From Streptomyces umbrinus (GTDB taxonomy: Bacteria > Actinomycetota > Actinomycetes > Streptomycetales > Streptomycetaceae), in the NCBI RefSeq assembly GCF_030817415.1, contig NZ_JAUSZI010000002.1, positions 7,068,001-7,132,000 on the forward strand: a stretch of DNA of 64,000 nt, given 5' to 3'. Positions 1 to 8,898 of this stretch are shown piece after piece (positions within the stretch are counted from its first letter, which is position 1; every line of letters begins with the position of its first letter). The notes below the pieces were generated by a model. It saw nothing but the letters and a program-made list of their open reading frames with translations. It searched no databases and was not told the origin of the DNA. The translations under genes were made by a program, and so were the position numbers.

Positions 1-487
1 ACGGGACGGTGATCTCCTGGCACGCCATTCGGTGGCGGACGCGCAACTCGAGCTCGTCATCGGTGAGTTCGGGCACCCTGCCCGAAAAGACGCCTCGGGC
101 GTAGTCCTCGGTCTGCAGCAGGCCGGGTACGTACAGGATCGCGACATCGCGCCGGAACGAAGCGTGGTGGTTCAGCTCGGAGAGGTCCAGGAACGATGTG
201 GGCAGCAGGCCCCGGTACTCCTCCCACCAACCGCGTGTCCGGTCGGTCGCCATCGCGACCAGGGCGTCGATGAACTCCCCGTCCGTGCAGGCGTAGTGGG
301 ACGCGAGGCGGCGGAGACGCTTCTCGCTCACTCCTGCGAGGGCAGACTCGATGTGGGTGATCTGGGCGGGGCCCACTCCGAGCAGCGCCGCCGCTTGGCG
401 GGCGTTGAGGCCCGCCGCCTCTCGAAGTCTGCGCAACTCGACCGCCAGGCGCATCTGACGTGCTGTTGGCTCGCGCCTCAGGGCCAT
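1..487 (-). CDS. XRE-family regulator with DUF5753 domain (3' end outside window)
   Basis: Reading right to left from the ATG at 487, the frame stays open to the window edge, so the C-terminus is missing. The first about 60 residues form a helix-turn-helix (LNARQAAALLGVGPAQITHI), and the motif VPGLLQTEDYA, typical of the DUF5753 ligand-like domain, lies near residue 135. This is the Streptomyces WhiJ-like regulator type, usually encoded beside a DUF397 protein and an anti-sigma-type ATPase. The ATPase is present and divergent at 715; a DUF397 gene may lie beyond the left edge. Family assignment is firm; the target is unknown. Confidence 0.85.
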   Translation of the reverse strand, partial: MALRREPTARQMRLAVELRRLREAAGLNARQAAALLGVGPAQITHIESALAGVSEKRLRRLASHYACTDGEFIDALVAMATDRTRGWWEEYRGLLPTSFLDLSELNHHASFRRDVAILYVPGLLQTEDYARGVFSGRVPELTDDELELRVRHRMACQEITVP

Positions 488-714
488 CGACTGCTCCTTG
501 CTACCAACGCGCCTGTGAGCGCGACTCGTTCGGGGGCCAGATTACGCGATCGGCTTGCAAGACATGAATGAATAGACCTACCGTCAGTGACGCGACGCAC
601 ACTCTGCGGAATGCCGGGATCCCCGGAAGCGCACCGCCCCGTCCTGCCATGACGGCTGCGGCACAGCCACCGCCCGCTCTCCGCAACCCCCCACCACCCG
701 AACGGAGTTCACGC

Positions 715-1131
715 ATGCCTGAAAGCGGATCCGAACCCTGGGAGTACTCCCTCTACATCCCGAACGACCCCCGAGCCGTCACCATCTGCCGCCGTACGCT
801 CCGTCTGATCCTCACCATGCACGGCCTGATCCGCCTCGTCGATGTCGCCGAACTCCTCGCGACGGAGCTGGTCGCCAACGCGGTATGCCACACGAAGGGA
901 CCCGCTGCCCTGCGGGTGCGCTGGTCGGCGGGTGTGCTGCGGATCGGGGCGTGGGACGCCGATCCGGAGCCGCCCGAACCGCCGGGGAAACTGGAGCAGC
1001 TCGGTGAGGCGGAGGAGGGGCGGGGGCTCGCGCTGGTCCGGGCGTGCTCGGACCTGTGGGGCTGGCAGCCGCTGTCCAGATTCGGCAATCGCGGCAAGTA
1101 CGTGTGGTGCGAGCTGGCAGCCGTCGCCTGA
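715..1131 (+). CDS. Anti-sigma-type ATP-binding protein (HATPase_c_2)
   Basis: A 138-residue single-domain GHKL ATPase like the SpoIIAB/RsbW-type regulators common in Streptomyces. The N-box is visible at residues 51-60 (ELVANAVCHT) and the G-box in GRGLALVRA. The ATG at 715 is chosen because the frame upstream (from 568) is proline-rich and not family-like. It is divergent from the XRE gene at 1-487, an arrangement typical of the XRE/DUF397/ATPase sets. Such proteins are thought to bind a sigma factor or anti-anti-sigma partner; no partner is evident here. Confidence 0.85.
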   Translation: MPESGSEPWEYSLYIPNDPRAVTICRRTLRLILTMHGLIRLVDVAELLATELVANAVCHTKGPAALRVRWSAGVLRIGAWDADPEPPEPPGKLEQLGEAEEGRGLALVRACSDLWGWQPLSRFGNRGKYVWCELAAVA

Positions 1132-1211
1132 ACGTTTTCTTGCCCCCCGAAAGGGTGAACGCATCCCGATCACCCGGACAACCCATCCCTTGATCAACCT
1201 AGGTTGCGCAC

Positions 1212-2129
1212 ATGGTCACATCTGCTCACGAGGGCATGCATCGCATCTTTCAGGAGCGCCCCGAGGTCCTGGCTCCCGTGTTCGGCGTGCTGGGTGTTCC
1301 CTTATCTGCGAAGGCGACCGTGGACGCCGTCACCACGGACGTGACGGAGACCCGGCCCATGGAACGCCGCGTGGACACGGTGCTGCGCATCGGCCCGTCC
1401 GACGGCGAGGACTTCCTGCTCGCCATCGAGTCGCAGTCGGGCAAGGTCACGGGCAAGGAATGGAGTTGGGCGTATTACGTCGCCTACCTTCAGGCGAAGT
1501 ACGGGCTGCCCGTATTGCTGCTCGTGGTCTGTCAGGACGGTGCCACGGCCAAATGGGCGGCCGGCCCCTTCGACTGCGGCACGCGCGGCTGGACCGCTCT
1601 GCGCATCTATCCACTGGTCGCCGGGCCGGACAACCTGCCGGTGATCACCGACGCCAGGACCGTGGAGAGGAACCTCCCACTGGCCGTGCTCTCCGCCCTG
1701 GCACACGCCCGCAGCCTCGACTGCGACGCCATACTTGAGGCAATCGGCAGCGCCCTCCAGGAACTCCTGGAAACGGACCCCGAGACCGCCGGGTACTTCT
1801 TCGAGTTCCTGGAAGTCACCCTGGGTAAGACCTCAGCCGGACAGAAATGGAAGAGAATCATGTCGTTCGTCAGCTACTTCCCCGGCCGGGGGACGGTCCG
1901 TGAGACGGCCTATCTTGAAGGCAGGGCCGAAGAGCGTGCCTCGATGGTCCTGAGCGTCTTGGAGAAGCGCGGGATCCCCGTTCCCGAGGACACACGGGAG
2001 CGCATCACCTCGTGCGCTGATCTCGACACCCTCGCCCTCTGGGTCGGCCGCTCCTGGACAGCCACAGCGGCCGAGGACCTGTTCGCCGAGGACCCGGAGG
2101 TTCCGGGGATCAGTCCTGAACAGGCCTGA
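1212..2129 (+). CDS. Rpn-like PD-(D/E)XK protein, TTA-containing
   Basis: A 305-residue protein of a family common and multicopy in Streptomyces, related to Rpn/transposase-like PD-(D/E)XK nucleases. A plausible active-site set is D55 (RRVDTVLRI), E73 and Q75 (LLAIESQS). The C-terminal 60 residues contain a repeat-like segment (DTRERITSCADLDTLALW) also found in the next gene. Codon 31 is TTA (1302-1304), rare in this GC-rich genome and read by the bldA tRNA in Streptomyces, so translation may be developmentally limited. Nuclease activity is inference only. Confidence 0.7.
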   Translation: MVTSAHEGMHRIFQERPEVLAPVFGVLGVPLSAKATVDAVTTDVTETRPMERRVDTVLRIGPSDGEDFLLAIESQSGKVTGKEWSWAYYVAYLQAKYGLPVLLLVVCQDGATAKWAAGPFDCGTRGWTALRIYPLVAGPDNLPVITDARTVERNLPLAVLSALAHARSLDCDAILEAIGSALQELLETDPETAGYFFEFLEVTLGKTSAGQKWKRIMSFVSYFPGRGTVRETAYLEGRAEERASMVLSVLEKRGIPVPEDTRERITSCADLDTLALWVGRSWTATAAEDLFAEDPEVPGISPEQA

Positions 2130-2132
2130 GCG

Positions 2133-2549
2133 TTGACAGACCTGCAAGAGGAGGTCTCAGGCCTTGCCATGTCGCTCGCGGCGGCCATGGCCTTTGGACT
2201 CCCGCCCGAGAAGGGCATGGCGGAACTCCACGGAAGGTTCAAGGAGATCATCAAGGGGGAGGGCCTGTCACCCGGGGAAGTCGCGTATCTGCGGGGCAAG
2301 ATCGAGAAGTGGCCGCCCGGTTACGCCGAGCAGTGGGCCTCAGGGTATGCCGCAGGCCTGGCGAAGGGGCTGGCCAAGGGAACTCTGGCCGTGCTGGAAG
2401 TGCGGCTGCTCTCCATCTCCGACGATGTCCGCGAGCGCATCACCACTTGTACGGACCACGCTCGCCTCGACGACTGGCTCGACCGGGCCGGAACGGTCGA
2501 GCGAGCGGAGGACCTGTTCCGGGCGGGTGCGGAGCTTGACCAGGAATAG
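2133..2549 (+). CDS. Small protein sharing the Rpn-family C-terminal segment
   Basis: A 138-residue product from a TTG at 2133; an ATG at 2169 is an alternative start, with AGGAGG at 2149-2154 about 14 bases upstream, so the start is uncertain. The C-terminal part (VRERITTCTDHARLDDWLDR) matches the end of the preceding gene, but the nuclease core is absent. It starts 3 bases after that gene stops, so the two probably form an operon. It may be a truncated paralogue or a partner subunit. Function unknown. Confidence 0.6.
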   Translation: MTDLQEEVSGLAMSLAAAMAFGLPPEKGMAELHGRFKEIIKGEGLSPGEVAYLRGKIEKWPPGYAEQWASGYAAGLAKGLAKGTLAVLEVRLLSISDDVRERITTCTDHARLDDWLDRAGTVERAEDLFRAGAELDQE

Positions 2550-2558
2550 GGTGCCCGG

Positions 2559-2930
2559 ATGAGCATCATCGGGGTCGGAATCGATGTGGCGGAGATCGAC
2601 CGGTTCGCGGCGTCGCTGGAGCGGACGCCCGGGATGGCCGAACGGCTGTTTCTGGAGAGCGAGTTGTTGCTGCCGAGTGGGGAGCGCCGGGGTGTCGCCT
2701 CCCTCGCCGCCCGCTTCGCCGCGAAGGAGGCGCTGGCCAAGGCGCTGGGCGCGCCGGGGGGGCTGCGCTGGACCGACGCCGAGGTCTGCGTCGAAGACAG
2801 CGGGCAGCCCCGGCTCCGCGTGACGGGAACGGTTGCCGCGCGGGCGGCCGAGCTGGGGGTTCGGTCGTGGCATGTGTCGTTGAGCCATGACGCGGGGGTG
2901 GCTTCGGCGGTGGTGGTGGCGGAGGGATAG
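2559..2930 (+). CDS. acpS: Holo-[acyl-carrier-protein] synthase
   Basis: A 123-residue phosphopantetheinyl transferase that moves 4'-phosphopantetheine from CoA onto carrier proteins of fatty-acid and possibly polyketide synthesis. The AcpS signature is clear: [12 protein letters not shown] with magnesium ligand D9, and [13 protein letters not shown] with E57. Length is normal for the family. It is followed by nnr about 200 bases downstream, the usual Streptomyces order, with a palindromic repeat in between. Confidence 0.95.
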   Translation: MSIIGVGIDVAEIDRFAASLERTPGMAERLFLESELLLPSGERRGVASLAARFAAKEALAKALGAPGGLRWTDAEVCVEDSGQPRLRVTGTVAARAAELGVRSWHVSLSHDAGVASAVVVAEG

Positions 2931-2977
2931 GGCTCCGCCGGGTGCGTTGTTCGTCTGCGGGCCCGTTGTGGCTGAGC

Positions 2978-3047
2978 GCGCAGTTCCCCGCGCCCCTGAA
3001 AAGCCGGGGCTGTACCGCCGCCTTTTCAGGGACGCGGGGAACTGCGC
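2978..3047. repeat. Inverted pair of the 20-bp GC-rich dispersed repeat
   Basis: GCGCAGTTCCCCGCGCCCCT at 2978-2997 is mirrored by its near-exact complement at 3028-3047. Inner bases CTGAAAAG and CTTTTCAGG extend the pairing, so the RNA could form a long hairpin. It lies between the acpS stop and the nnr start. It may act as a terminator or processing signal; this is inference. Confidence 0.8.
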
Positions 3048-3132
3048 GACCAGCCCCCACCCACCCGCAGCCGACGTACTGGCTCGCGTACCGGCTCGGC
3101 GCGCGGTGGCGGAATGCGGGAAACTCGGGGCC

Positions 3133-4569
3133 ATGCGTACTGCGTACAGCGTGGAGACGGTCAGGGCGGCTGAGCGGGAGCTGATGGCACGGCTGCCGGA
3201 CGGGGCGTTGATGCAGCGGGCGGCAGCCGGCCTGGCCGCAGCCTGTGCCGGGTTGCTGGGCCGCGTCTACGGCAGCCGGGTCGTGCTGCTCGTGGGGAGC
3301 GGCGACAACGGCGGCGACGCGCTGTACGCCGGGGCTCGGCTGAGCAGGCGCGGTGCGGGCGTCACAGCCGTGCTGCTCGCCCCCGAGCGCACCCACACCG
3401 CCGGGCTCGACGCCCTCCGGCGGGCGGGCGGCACGATCGTGCGAGGGGCGGACGCGGCCGAGGAACCGATCCGTCGCGCCGACCTCGTCGTCGACGGCAT
3501 CGTCGGCATCGGCGGGAAAGGCGGCCTGCGGCCCGACGCCGCCCCCCTCGCGGACCTGGCCCGCGAATCCCGCGCCGCCGTCGTGGCCGTAGACCTGCCC
3601 AGCGGCGTCGAGGCCGACACCGGGGAAGTACGGGGCGCCGCCGTACGGGCCGATCTGACCGTGACCTTCGGAACGCACAAGCCAGGTCTCCTCGTCGACC
3701 CCGCACGCGAGTACGCGGGGTCCGTACGGCTCGTCGACATCGGGCTCTCCCTGCCCGGCGACTCCGAACTGGAAGCGCTCCAGCACGCCGACGTGGCCGC
3801 CCTGCTGCCCGTGCCCGGGGCCGAGAGCGACAAGTACCGGCGCGGGGTCGTGGGGATCGTGGCCGGGTCCGCCCGGTACCCCGGCGCGGCCGTGCTGGCC
3901 GTCGCCGGGGCCCTGCGGGGCGGGGCCGGGGCCGTACGGTACGTCGGGCCCGCCGGGGACGCGGTGATCGCGAGGTTCCCGGAGACGCTGGTGTCGGACG
4001 GTTCGCCCGAGCGGGCCGGCCGGGTGCAGGCCTGGGTCGCGGGGCCGGGGGTCGGCGACGACGCCGATTCCGTGGCGGCCGTGCTGAAGTCGGACGTGCC
4101 GGTCCTCGTGGACGCCGACGGGCTGCGGCTCGCGGACCGGGACGTCGTACGGGCCCGGACCGCGCCCACGCTGCTCACGCCGCACGCCGGTGAGGCCGCC
4201 GCGCTGCTCGGTGTCTCGCGGGACGAGGTGGAAGGGGCCCGGCTGACCTCCGTACGGGAACTCGCGGCGGCGTACGGGGCGACCGTGCTGCTCAAGGGGT
4301 CGACCACCCTGGTGGCCGACCCCGGGGGCGGAGCCGTGCGGGTGAACTCCACCGGCACGTCCTGGCTCGCCACCGCCGGGAGCGGGGACGTGCTGTCGGG
4401 GCTGACCGGGTCGCTGCTCGCCGCCGGGCTCGGGGCGCGGGACGCCGGCAGCGTGGGGGCGTACCTCCACGGGCTGGCGGGGCGGTTCGCGGCGGACGGG
4501 GCACCCGTGGGGGCGTACGACGTGGCCGACGCGGTGCGGGAGGCCTGGCGGGACGTCATGGAGGGCTGA
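3133..4569 (+). CDS. nnr: Bifunctional NAD(P)H-hydrate epimerase / ADP-dependent dehydratase
   Basis: A 478-residue fusion that repairs hydrated NAD(P)H. The N-terminal epimerase (YjeF_N) half shows VLLVGSGDNGGDALYAG and VVAVDLPSGVEADTGEV. The C-terminal ribokinase-like dehydratase half shows LLTPHAGEAAALLG and TAGSGDVLSGLTGSLLAAG. The ATG at 3133 matches the family start (MRTAYSVETVRAAE); the upstream in-frame extension reads through the palindromic repeat and is rejected. It lies in the conserved acpS-nnr-alr run. Confidence 0.95.
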   Translation: MRTAYSVETVRAAERELMARLPDGALMQRAAAGLAAACAGLLGRVYGSRVVLLVGSGDNGGDALYAGARLSRRGAGVTAVLLAPERTHTAGLDALRRAGGTIVRGADAAEEPIRRADLVVDGIVGIGGKGGLRPDAAPLADLARESRAAVVAVDLPSGVEADTGEVRGAAVRADLTVTFGTHKPGLLVDPAREYAGSVRLVDIGLSLPGDSELEALQHADVAALLPVPGAESDKYRRGVVGIVAGSARYPGAAVLAVAGALRGGAGAVRYVGPAGDAVIARFPETLVSDGSPERAGRVQAWVAGPGVGDDADSVAAVLKSDVPVLVDADGLRLADRDVVRARTAPTLLTPHAGEAAALLGVSRDEVEGARLTSVRELAAAYGATVLLKGSTTLVADPGGGAVRVNSTGTSWLATAGSGDVLSGLTGSLLAAGLGARDAGSVGAYLHGLAGRFAADGAPVGAYDVADAVREAWRDVMEG

Positions 4570-4748
4570 GCCGCTCCCGCACCACTTTCCCGCCACCGCC
4601 CGTCGCACCCCCTGTCCCGCCGCCCGGCGCCCGCCGCACTCCTGTCCCCCCCGCCCGCCACCCGCCGTACCCCGTCCGCGTGCGCACAACGGGCGACCCT
4701 TCCGCGCGGCTGAACCCCGTACGCCGTCCCGGGGGTTTCGCTGGGGGC

Positions 4749-5660
4749 ATGGTCCGTCAGAGAACCGTTGCCGTGTTGGTCGCCGTCATCACGGCGCTGT
4801 CCGTGCCGGGGGCCGTCGCGGAGCCTCCGCCCGCCCCCGGCGTCCCCGGCGCCCCCCGGGTTCCCGCGCCGCTGAGCGAGCTGGTGCCCGGGGTGCCCCC
4901 CGGGCCGTCCCAGCCCTGGCACTTGGACACTCCCGACCAGGCGCTGGCCCCGAAGGTCTACACGCCGACCGCCGAGGAGGATGCCGCGGAGCCGGCCGAC
5001 GCCGACGCGGAGAGCGACGAGCTGATCGAGTACGTACCGCTGAGTGACGCCGTGGCGCGGCAGTCCGGGGTCGTGGCGTGCAGCAAGCAGACCGGGCCGT
5101 ACCAGCGGCAGGTCGAGGGGTGGCTGCGGCTCAGGGTGGACGGGAGGCAGTCGGCGAACGACTGCCTGGCCATCCGGGCCTTTCAGGTCAGGTACGGGAT
5201 CCGGCCCGACAGCGGCTTCGCCGGGCCCGTGACCTGGGCGAAGATGCAGCTCCTGTCGGCCGCGAAGAACCCGAACGCCGCCGGGAAATGTCCCGTACGG
5301 GCCTACCGGGTCGCCTGTGTCGACCTCACCCGGCAGCTGACCTGGGTGCAGAAGGGCACCAAGGTGCTGTTCGGGCCGGTGCCGATCCGCAGCGGGAAGG
5401 CCGGGTACCGGACCAGGAGCGGCTGGCACCGCGTCTACTGGAAGCACAAGAACCACTGGTCGACGCTCTACAACACCCCCATGCCGTACAGCCAGTTCTT
5501 CAGCGGCGGCCAGGCCTTCCACGGCATCTACGGCAGTGTCTACAACCCGCCCGGCTCGATGGGCTGCGTGAACATGCGGATCGCCGACGCCCGCACACTG
5601 TGGGGCGTGCTCTACAAGGGTGACAGCGTGTACGTGTGGGGCCGCAGGCCTGGTACCTGA
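4749..5660 (+). CDS. Secreted L,D-transpeptidase with peptidoglycan-binding domain
   Basis: 303 residues: a signal peptide (about 1-26), a Pro/Ala/Glu-rich linker, a peptidoglycan-binding-like segment around 120-165 (RLRVDGRQSANDCLAIRAFQ) and a C-terminal YkuD catalytic domain. The catalytic pair is visible as H258 (FHGIYGS) and C273 in SMGCVNM. The enzyme would form 3-3 cross-links or attach proteins to peptidoglycan outside the membrane. The ATG at 4749 precedes the signal peptide. It sits between nnr and alr. Confidence 0.9.
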   Translation: MVRQRTVAVLVAVITALSVPGAVAEPPPAPGVPGAPRVPAPLSELVPGVPPGPSQPWHLDTPDQALAPKVYTPTAEEDAAEPADADAESDELIEYVPLSDAVARQSGVVACSKQTGPYQRQVEGWLRLRVDGRQSANDCLAIRAFQVRYGIRPDSGFAGPVTWAKMQLLSAAKNPNAAGKCPVRAYRVACVDLTRQLTWVQKGTKVLFGPVPIRSGKAGYRTRSGWHRVYWKHKNHWSTLYNTPMPYSQFFSGGQAFHGIYGSVYNPPGSMGCVNMRIADARTLWGVLYKGDSVYVWGRRPGT

Positions 5661-5695
5661 GGGCTGTGTCCGACCCCTCTGAGACACTGGGCGCG

Positions 5696-6847
5696 ATGAC
5701 TGAAACAGCACCCGCGCGGGCCCGCGCCGAGATCGACCTGGCCGCACTGCAGGCCAATGTGCGGGCTCTGCGCGCCCAGGCGCCGACTGCCGCCCTGATG
5801 GCGGTGGTCAAGTCCGACGCGTACGGACACGGGGCGCTCCCGTGTGCCCGCGCGGCCCTGGACGCCGGTGCGACCTGGCTGGGCACCGCCACGCCCGAGG
5901 AGGCCCTGGCCCTGCGCGAGGCAGGGCTGCAGGGCCGGATCATGTGCTGGCTGTGGACCCCGGGCGGGCCCTGGCGGGCGGCCGTCGAGGCCGATCTGGA
6001 CCTGGGGATCAGCGGGCTGTGGGCGCTGCGGGAGGCCGCGGCGGCCGCGCGTGAGTCCGGGCGAACCGCCCGCGTCCAGCTCAAGGCCGACACCGGGCTC
6101 GGGAGGAACGGCTGCCAGCCCGCCGACTGGCCCGAGCTCGTGGCCGAGGCCCTGCGCGCCGAGGCCGAGGGGCTCGTCCGGGTCACCGGCCTGTGGTCGC
6201 ACTTCGCCTGCGCCGACGAGCCCGGCCATCCCTCCATCCAGGCCCAGCTCAGCAGCTTCCGCGAGATGCTGGAGTACGCGGAGGGGCAGGGCGTGCGCCC
6301 CGAGGTCCGGCACATCGCCAACTCGCCCGCCACGCTCACGCTTCCCGACAGCCACTTCGACCTCGTACGGACCGGGATCGCGGTGTACGGCATCTCGCCC
6401 AGCCCCGAGCTGGGCACCCCGGCTGACCTCGGGCTGCGCCCGGTGATGACGCTGTCGGCCTCGCTTGCGCTGGTGAAGCACGTACCGGCGGGGCACGGCG
6501 TCAGCTATGGCCACCACTACGTCACGGCGGGCGACACGACCCTCGGCCTCGTGCCCGTCGGGTACGCGGACGGCATTCCGCGCCATGCCTCCGGAACCGG
6601 ACCCGTCCTGGTCGCCGGCAAGTGGCGGACGGTCGCGGGACGGGTCGCCATGGACCAGTTCGCGGTCGACCTCGGCGGGGACGAGCCGCCGGTCGGCGAG
6701 CGAGTGGTCCTCTTCGGCCCCGGCGACCACGGCGAGCCCACCGCCGAGGACTGGGCCCAGGCGGTGGGCACGATCGCCTACGAAATCGTCACCCGGATCG
6801 GAACCCGGGTGCCGCGCGTTTACGTGAATACCGAACAAGCGGGGTAA
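5696..6847 (+). CDS. alr: Alanine racemase
   Basis: A 383-residue PLP enzyme making D-alanine for peptidoglycan. The PLP lysine is K39 in AVVKSDAYGHG, at the classical position. The second active-site tyrosine lies in GHGVSYGHHYVT, and the C-terminal domain keeps GRVAMDQ. The ATG at 5696 gives a family-like start. A small palindrome (ATGCCG, loop GGCA, CGGCAT; 6856-6871) follows the stop. Confidence 0.96.
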   Translation: MTETAPARARAEIDLAALQANVRALRAQAPTAALMAVVKSDAYGHGALPCARAALDAGATWLGTATPEEALALREAGLQGRIMCWLWTPGGPWRAAVEADLDLGISGLWALREAAAAARESGRTARVQLKADTGLGRNGCQPADWPELVAEALRAEAEGLVRVTGLWSHFACADEPGHPSIQAQLSSFREMLEYAEGQGVRPEVRHIANSPATLTLPDSHFDLVRTGIAVYGISPSPELGTPADLGLRPVMTLSASLALVKHVPAGHGVSYGHHYVTAGDTTLGLVPVGYADGIPRHASGTGPVLVAGKWRTVAGRVAMDQFAVDLGGDEPPVGERVVLFGPGDHGEPTAEDWAQAVGTIAYEIVTRIGTRVPRVYVNTEQAG

Positions 6848-6958
6848 CCGCATAGATGCCGGGCACGGCATCGCGGGGACCGGCAGCAACAGCACGACCG
6901 GCAGTAACAGCGACACCGACAGCGGACATGGGCAGCACCCCGGCGAAGAGGAGCGGTA

Positions 6959-8209
6959 GTGAGCGAGAGCAGCGCGGAGGCCGCCGTGGAAGCGGCCACG
7001 GCCGCAGCCTCGGCCGTCTCCGCAGCGGGGGGCGCGACCTGGCGCAGGGCCGGGATCGCCGGCGCCGCGATAGGCGTGGTCGCCGCGGGCGCCGCCGCCG
7101 GAGTCGCCATAGAGCGGCTCACGGTCGGCCGGGGCATGCGCAGGAAGGCCCGCCTCGCCCTCGACTCGGCCGGTCCGTACGGGTCGTTGCGCGGCATGCC
7201 CGGCAAGGCCGTCGCGGACGACGGCACGGAGCTGTACTACGAGGTCGACGAGGTGGAGCCCGACTCCACCCTCGCCCCGCGCCGCCGCCGGCTCTTCGGC
7301 CGCAAGGCCCCGGCCCCCGTCACCGTCGTCTTCAGCCACGGCTACTGCCTCAGCCAGGACTCCTGGCACTTCCAGCGGGCCGCGCTGCGCGGTGTCGTGC
7401 GGACCGTCCACTGGGACCAGCGCAGCCACGGCCGCTCCGCGCGGGGCGTGGCCCAGGTCGAGGACGACATGCCGGTCACCATCGACCAGCTCGGCCGCGA
7501 CCTGAAGGCCGTCATCGACGCGGCCGCGCCCGAGGGCCCGCTCGTCCTCGTCGGCCACTCGATGGGCGGCATGACGGTGATGGCCCTGGCTGACCAGTAC
7601 CCCTCCCTGATCCGCGAGCGGGTCGTCGGCGTCGCCTTCGTCGGTACGTCGTCGGGGAAGCTCGGCGAGGTCAACTTCGGGCTGCCCGTCGCGGGCGTCA
7701 ACGCGGTGCGGCGGGTGCTCCCCGGAGTGCTGAAGGCGCTGGGGCAGCAGGCCGCGCTGGTGGAGCGCGGGCGGCGGGCCACGGCCGACCTGTTCGCCGG
7801 GATCATCAAGCGGTACTCGTTCGCGTCCAGGGACGTCGACCCGGCGGTCGCGCGGTTCGCGGAGCGGCTGATCGAGGGCACGCCCATCGACGTGGTCGCG
7901 GAGTTCTACCCGGCCTTCACCGACCACGACAAGACCGAGGCGCTCGCGCACTTCGCCGAGATGCCCGTGCTCGTACTGGCCGGGGTCAAGGATCTCGTCA
8001 CGCCGAGCGAGCACAGCGAGGCGATCGCCGACCTCCTGCCGGACGCCGAGCTGGTGCTCGTGCCGGACGCCGGGCACCTGGTGATGCTGGAGCACCCGGA
8101 GGTCGTCATAGACCGGCTCGCCGACCTCCTCACCCGCGCCGGAGCCGTCCCGGCAGGGGCTACCGTGGGTGGTTATGGAAGCACCAGCAGCACCGCGCAA
8201 CCCGGCTGA
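6959..8209 (+). CDS. Alpha/beta hydrolase, membrane-anchored
   Basis: 416 residues. An alanine-rich hydrophobic N-terminal segment (about 20-55) probably anchors it. The hydrolase fold follows: oxyanion region VVFSHGYCLSQDSW, nucleophile elbow GHSMGG (S201), acid near DLVTPSEH and histidine in DAGHLVMLEHPE. The GTG at 6959 follows GAGGAG at a suitable distance. It overlaps tsaE by 35 bases, so the two are translationally linked. This hydrolase between alr and tsaE is conserved in Streptomyces; the substrate is unknown. Confidence 0.9.
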   Translation: MSESSAEAAVEAATAAASAVSAAGGATWRRAGIAGAAIGVVAAGAAAGVAIERLTVGRGMRRKARLALDSAGPYGSLRGMPGKAVADDGTELYYEVDEVEPDSTLAPRRRRLFGRKAPAPVTVVFSHGYCLSQDSWHFQRAALRGVVRTVHWDQRSHGRSARGVAQVEDDMPVTIDQLGRDLKAVIDAAAPEGPLVLVGHSMGGMTVMALADQYPSLIRERVVGVAFVGTSSGKLGEVNFGLPVAGVNAVRRVLPGVLKALGQQAALVERGRRATADLFAGIIKRYSFASRDVDPAVARFAERLIEGTPIDVVAEFYPAFTDHDKTEALAHFAEMPVLVLAGVKDLVTPSEHSEAIADLLPDAELVLVPDAGHLVMLEHPEVVIDRLADLLTRAGAVPAGATVGGYGSTSSTAQPG

Positions 8210-8726
8210 GTCCTCGGGACCCTCGGAGCCTTCCGTGGCCGGCGTCACCACTGAGATCACCGTCAACTCACCCGAACAGATGCGGGAGTTGGGTCGCAGA
8301 CTCGCCAAGCTGTTGCGGGCGGGAGACCTCGTGATGCTCACCGGCGAGCTCGGCGCGGGCAAGACGACGATGACCCGCGGGCTCGGCGAGGGGCTCGGCG
8401 TGCGGGGTGCGGTCACCTCGCCGACCTTCGTGATCGCGCGCGTGCACCCGCCCCTCGGCGACGGTCCGCCGCTGGTCCATGTGGACGCGTACCGCCTGGG
8501 CGGCGGGCTCGACGAGATGGAGGACCTCGACCTCGACGTCTCGCTCTCCGACTCCGTGATCGTCGTGGAGTGGGGCGAGGGCAAGGTCGAGGAGCTGGCC
8601 GACGACCGGCTGCACGTCCTCATCCACCGGGCCGTCGGCGACACCACCGACGAGGTGCGGCACGTCACGCTGACCGGGGTCGGGGAGCGGTGGGCGACGG
8701 TCGGGCTCGGCGTGCTCTCCGCCTGA
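8175..8726 (+). CDS. tsaE: tRNA t6A modification ATPase TsaE
   Basis: The 183-residue P-loop ATPase of the TsaBDE complex, which transfers threonylcarbamoyl to A37 of ANN-decoding tRNAs. The Walker A motif is GELGAGKTTMTRG, followed by TSPTFVI and HVDAYRLGG. The ATG at 8175 is preferred over the GTG two codons upstream. The gene begins inside the hydrolase gene. Its partners tsaB and tsaD lie downstream at 9895-12162, separated by one small gene and one opposed gene. Confidence 0.93.
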   Translation: MEAPAAPRNPAESSGPSEPSVAGVTTEITVNSPEQMRELGRRLAKLLRAGDLVMLTGELGAGKTTMTRGLGEGLGVRGAVTSPTFVIARVHPPLGDGPPLVHVDAYRLGGGLDEMEDLDLDVSLSDSVIVVEWGEGKVEELADDRLHVLIHRAVGDTTDEVRHVTLTGVGERWATVGLGVLSA

Positions 8727-8847
8727 TCCCGTCCGGTCCGGCCTGGACGTCCGGCCTGGTCCTCGTAGGTTCGCCCCAACATTCCGACAAGGCGTCGGGA
8801 AGATGTTGCGTCGGGCGGCTTCGGCGTGTTCACATGGACGGAGGAGT

Positions 8848-8867
8848 TGGTTAGGTCTACCTAACCA
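8848..8867. promoter_or_regulatory. 20-bp near-perfect palindrome (putative operator)
   Basis: TGGTTAGGT and ACCTAACCA form 9-bp inverted arms around a CT centre, about 32 bases before the start of the small gene at 8899. The half-site TTAGGT resembles DtxR-family iron-box halves, but the arms are 2 bases apart rather than about 7. This is probably an operator for an unidentified regulator. Confidence 0.6.
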
Positions 8868-8898
8868 CGTCTGCTCCCGGAGCCACTAGGAGGCCGCC

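Noticed and set aside
2566..5747. Long minus-strand frames of 707 and 826 codons
   Set aside because: Antisense to acpS, nnr and the L,D-transpeptidase. The translations are Pro/Arg/Gly-rich without domains.
5612..8833. A 1073-codon open frame on the minus strand
   Set aside because: It lies antisense to alr, the hydrolase and tsaE, which all have clear motifs. Long empty antisense frames are expected at this GC content.
8848..8867. Iron box for a DtxR/IdeR-type regulator
   Set aside because: The half-site matches, but the arms are 2 bases apart instead of about 7; kept only as an unassigned operator.
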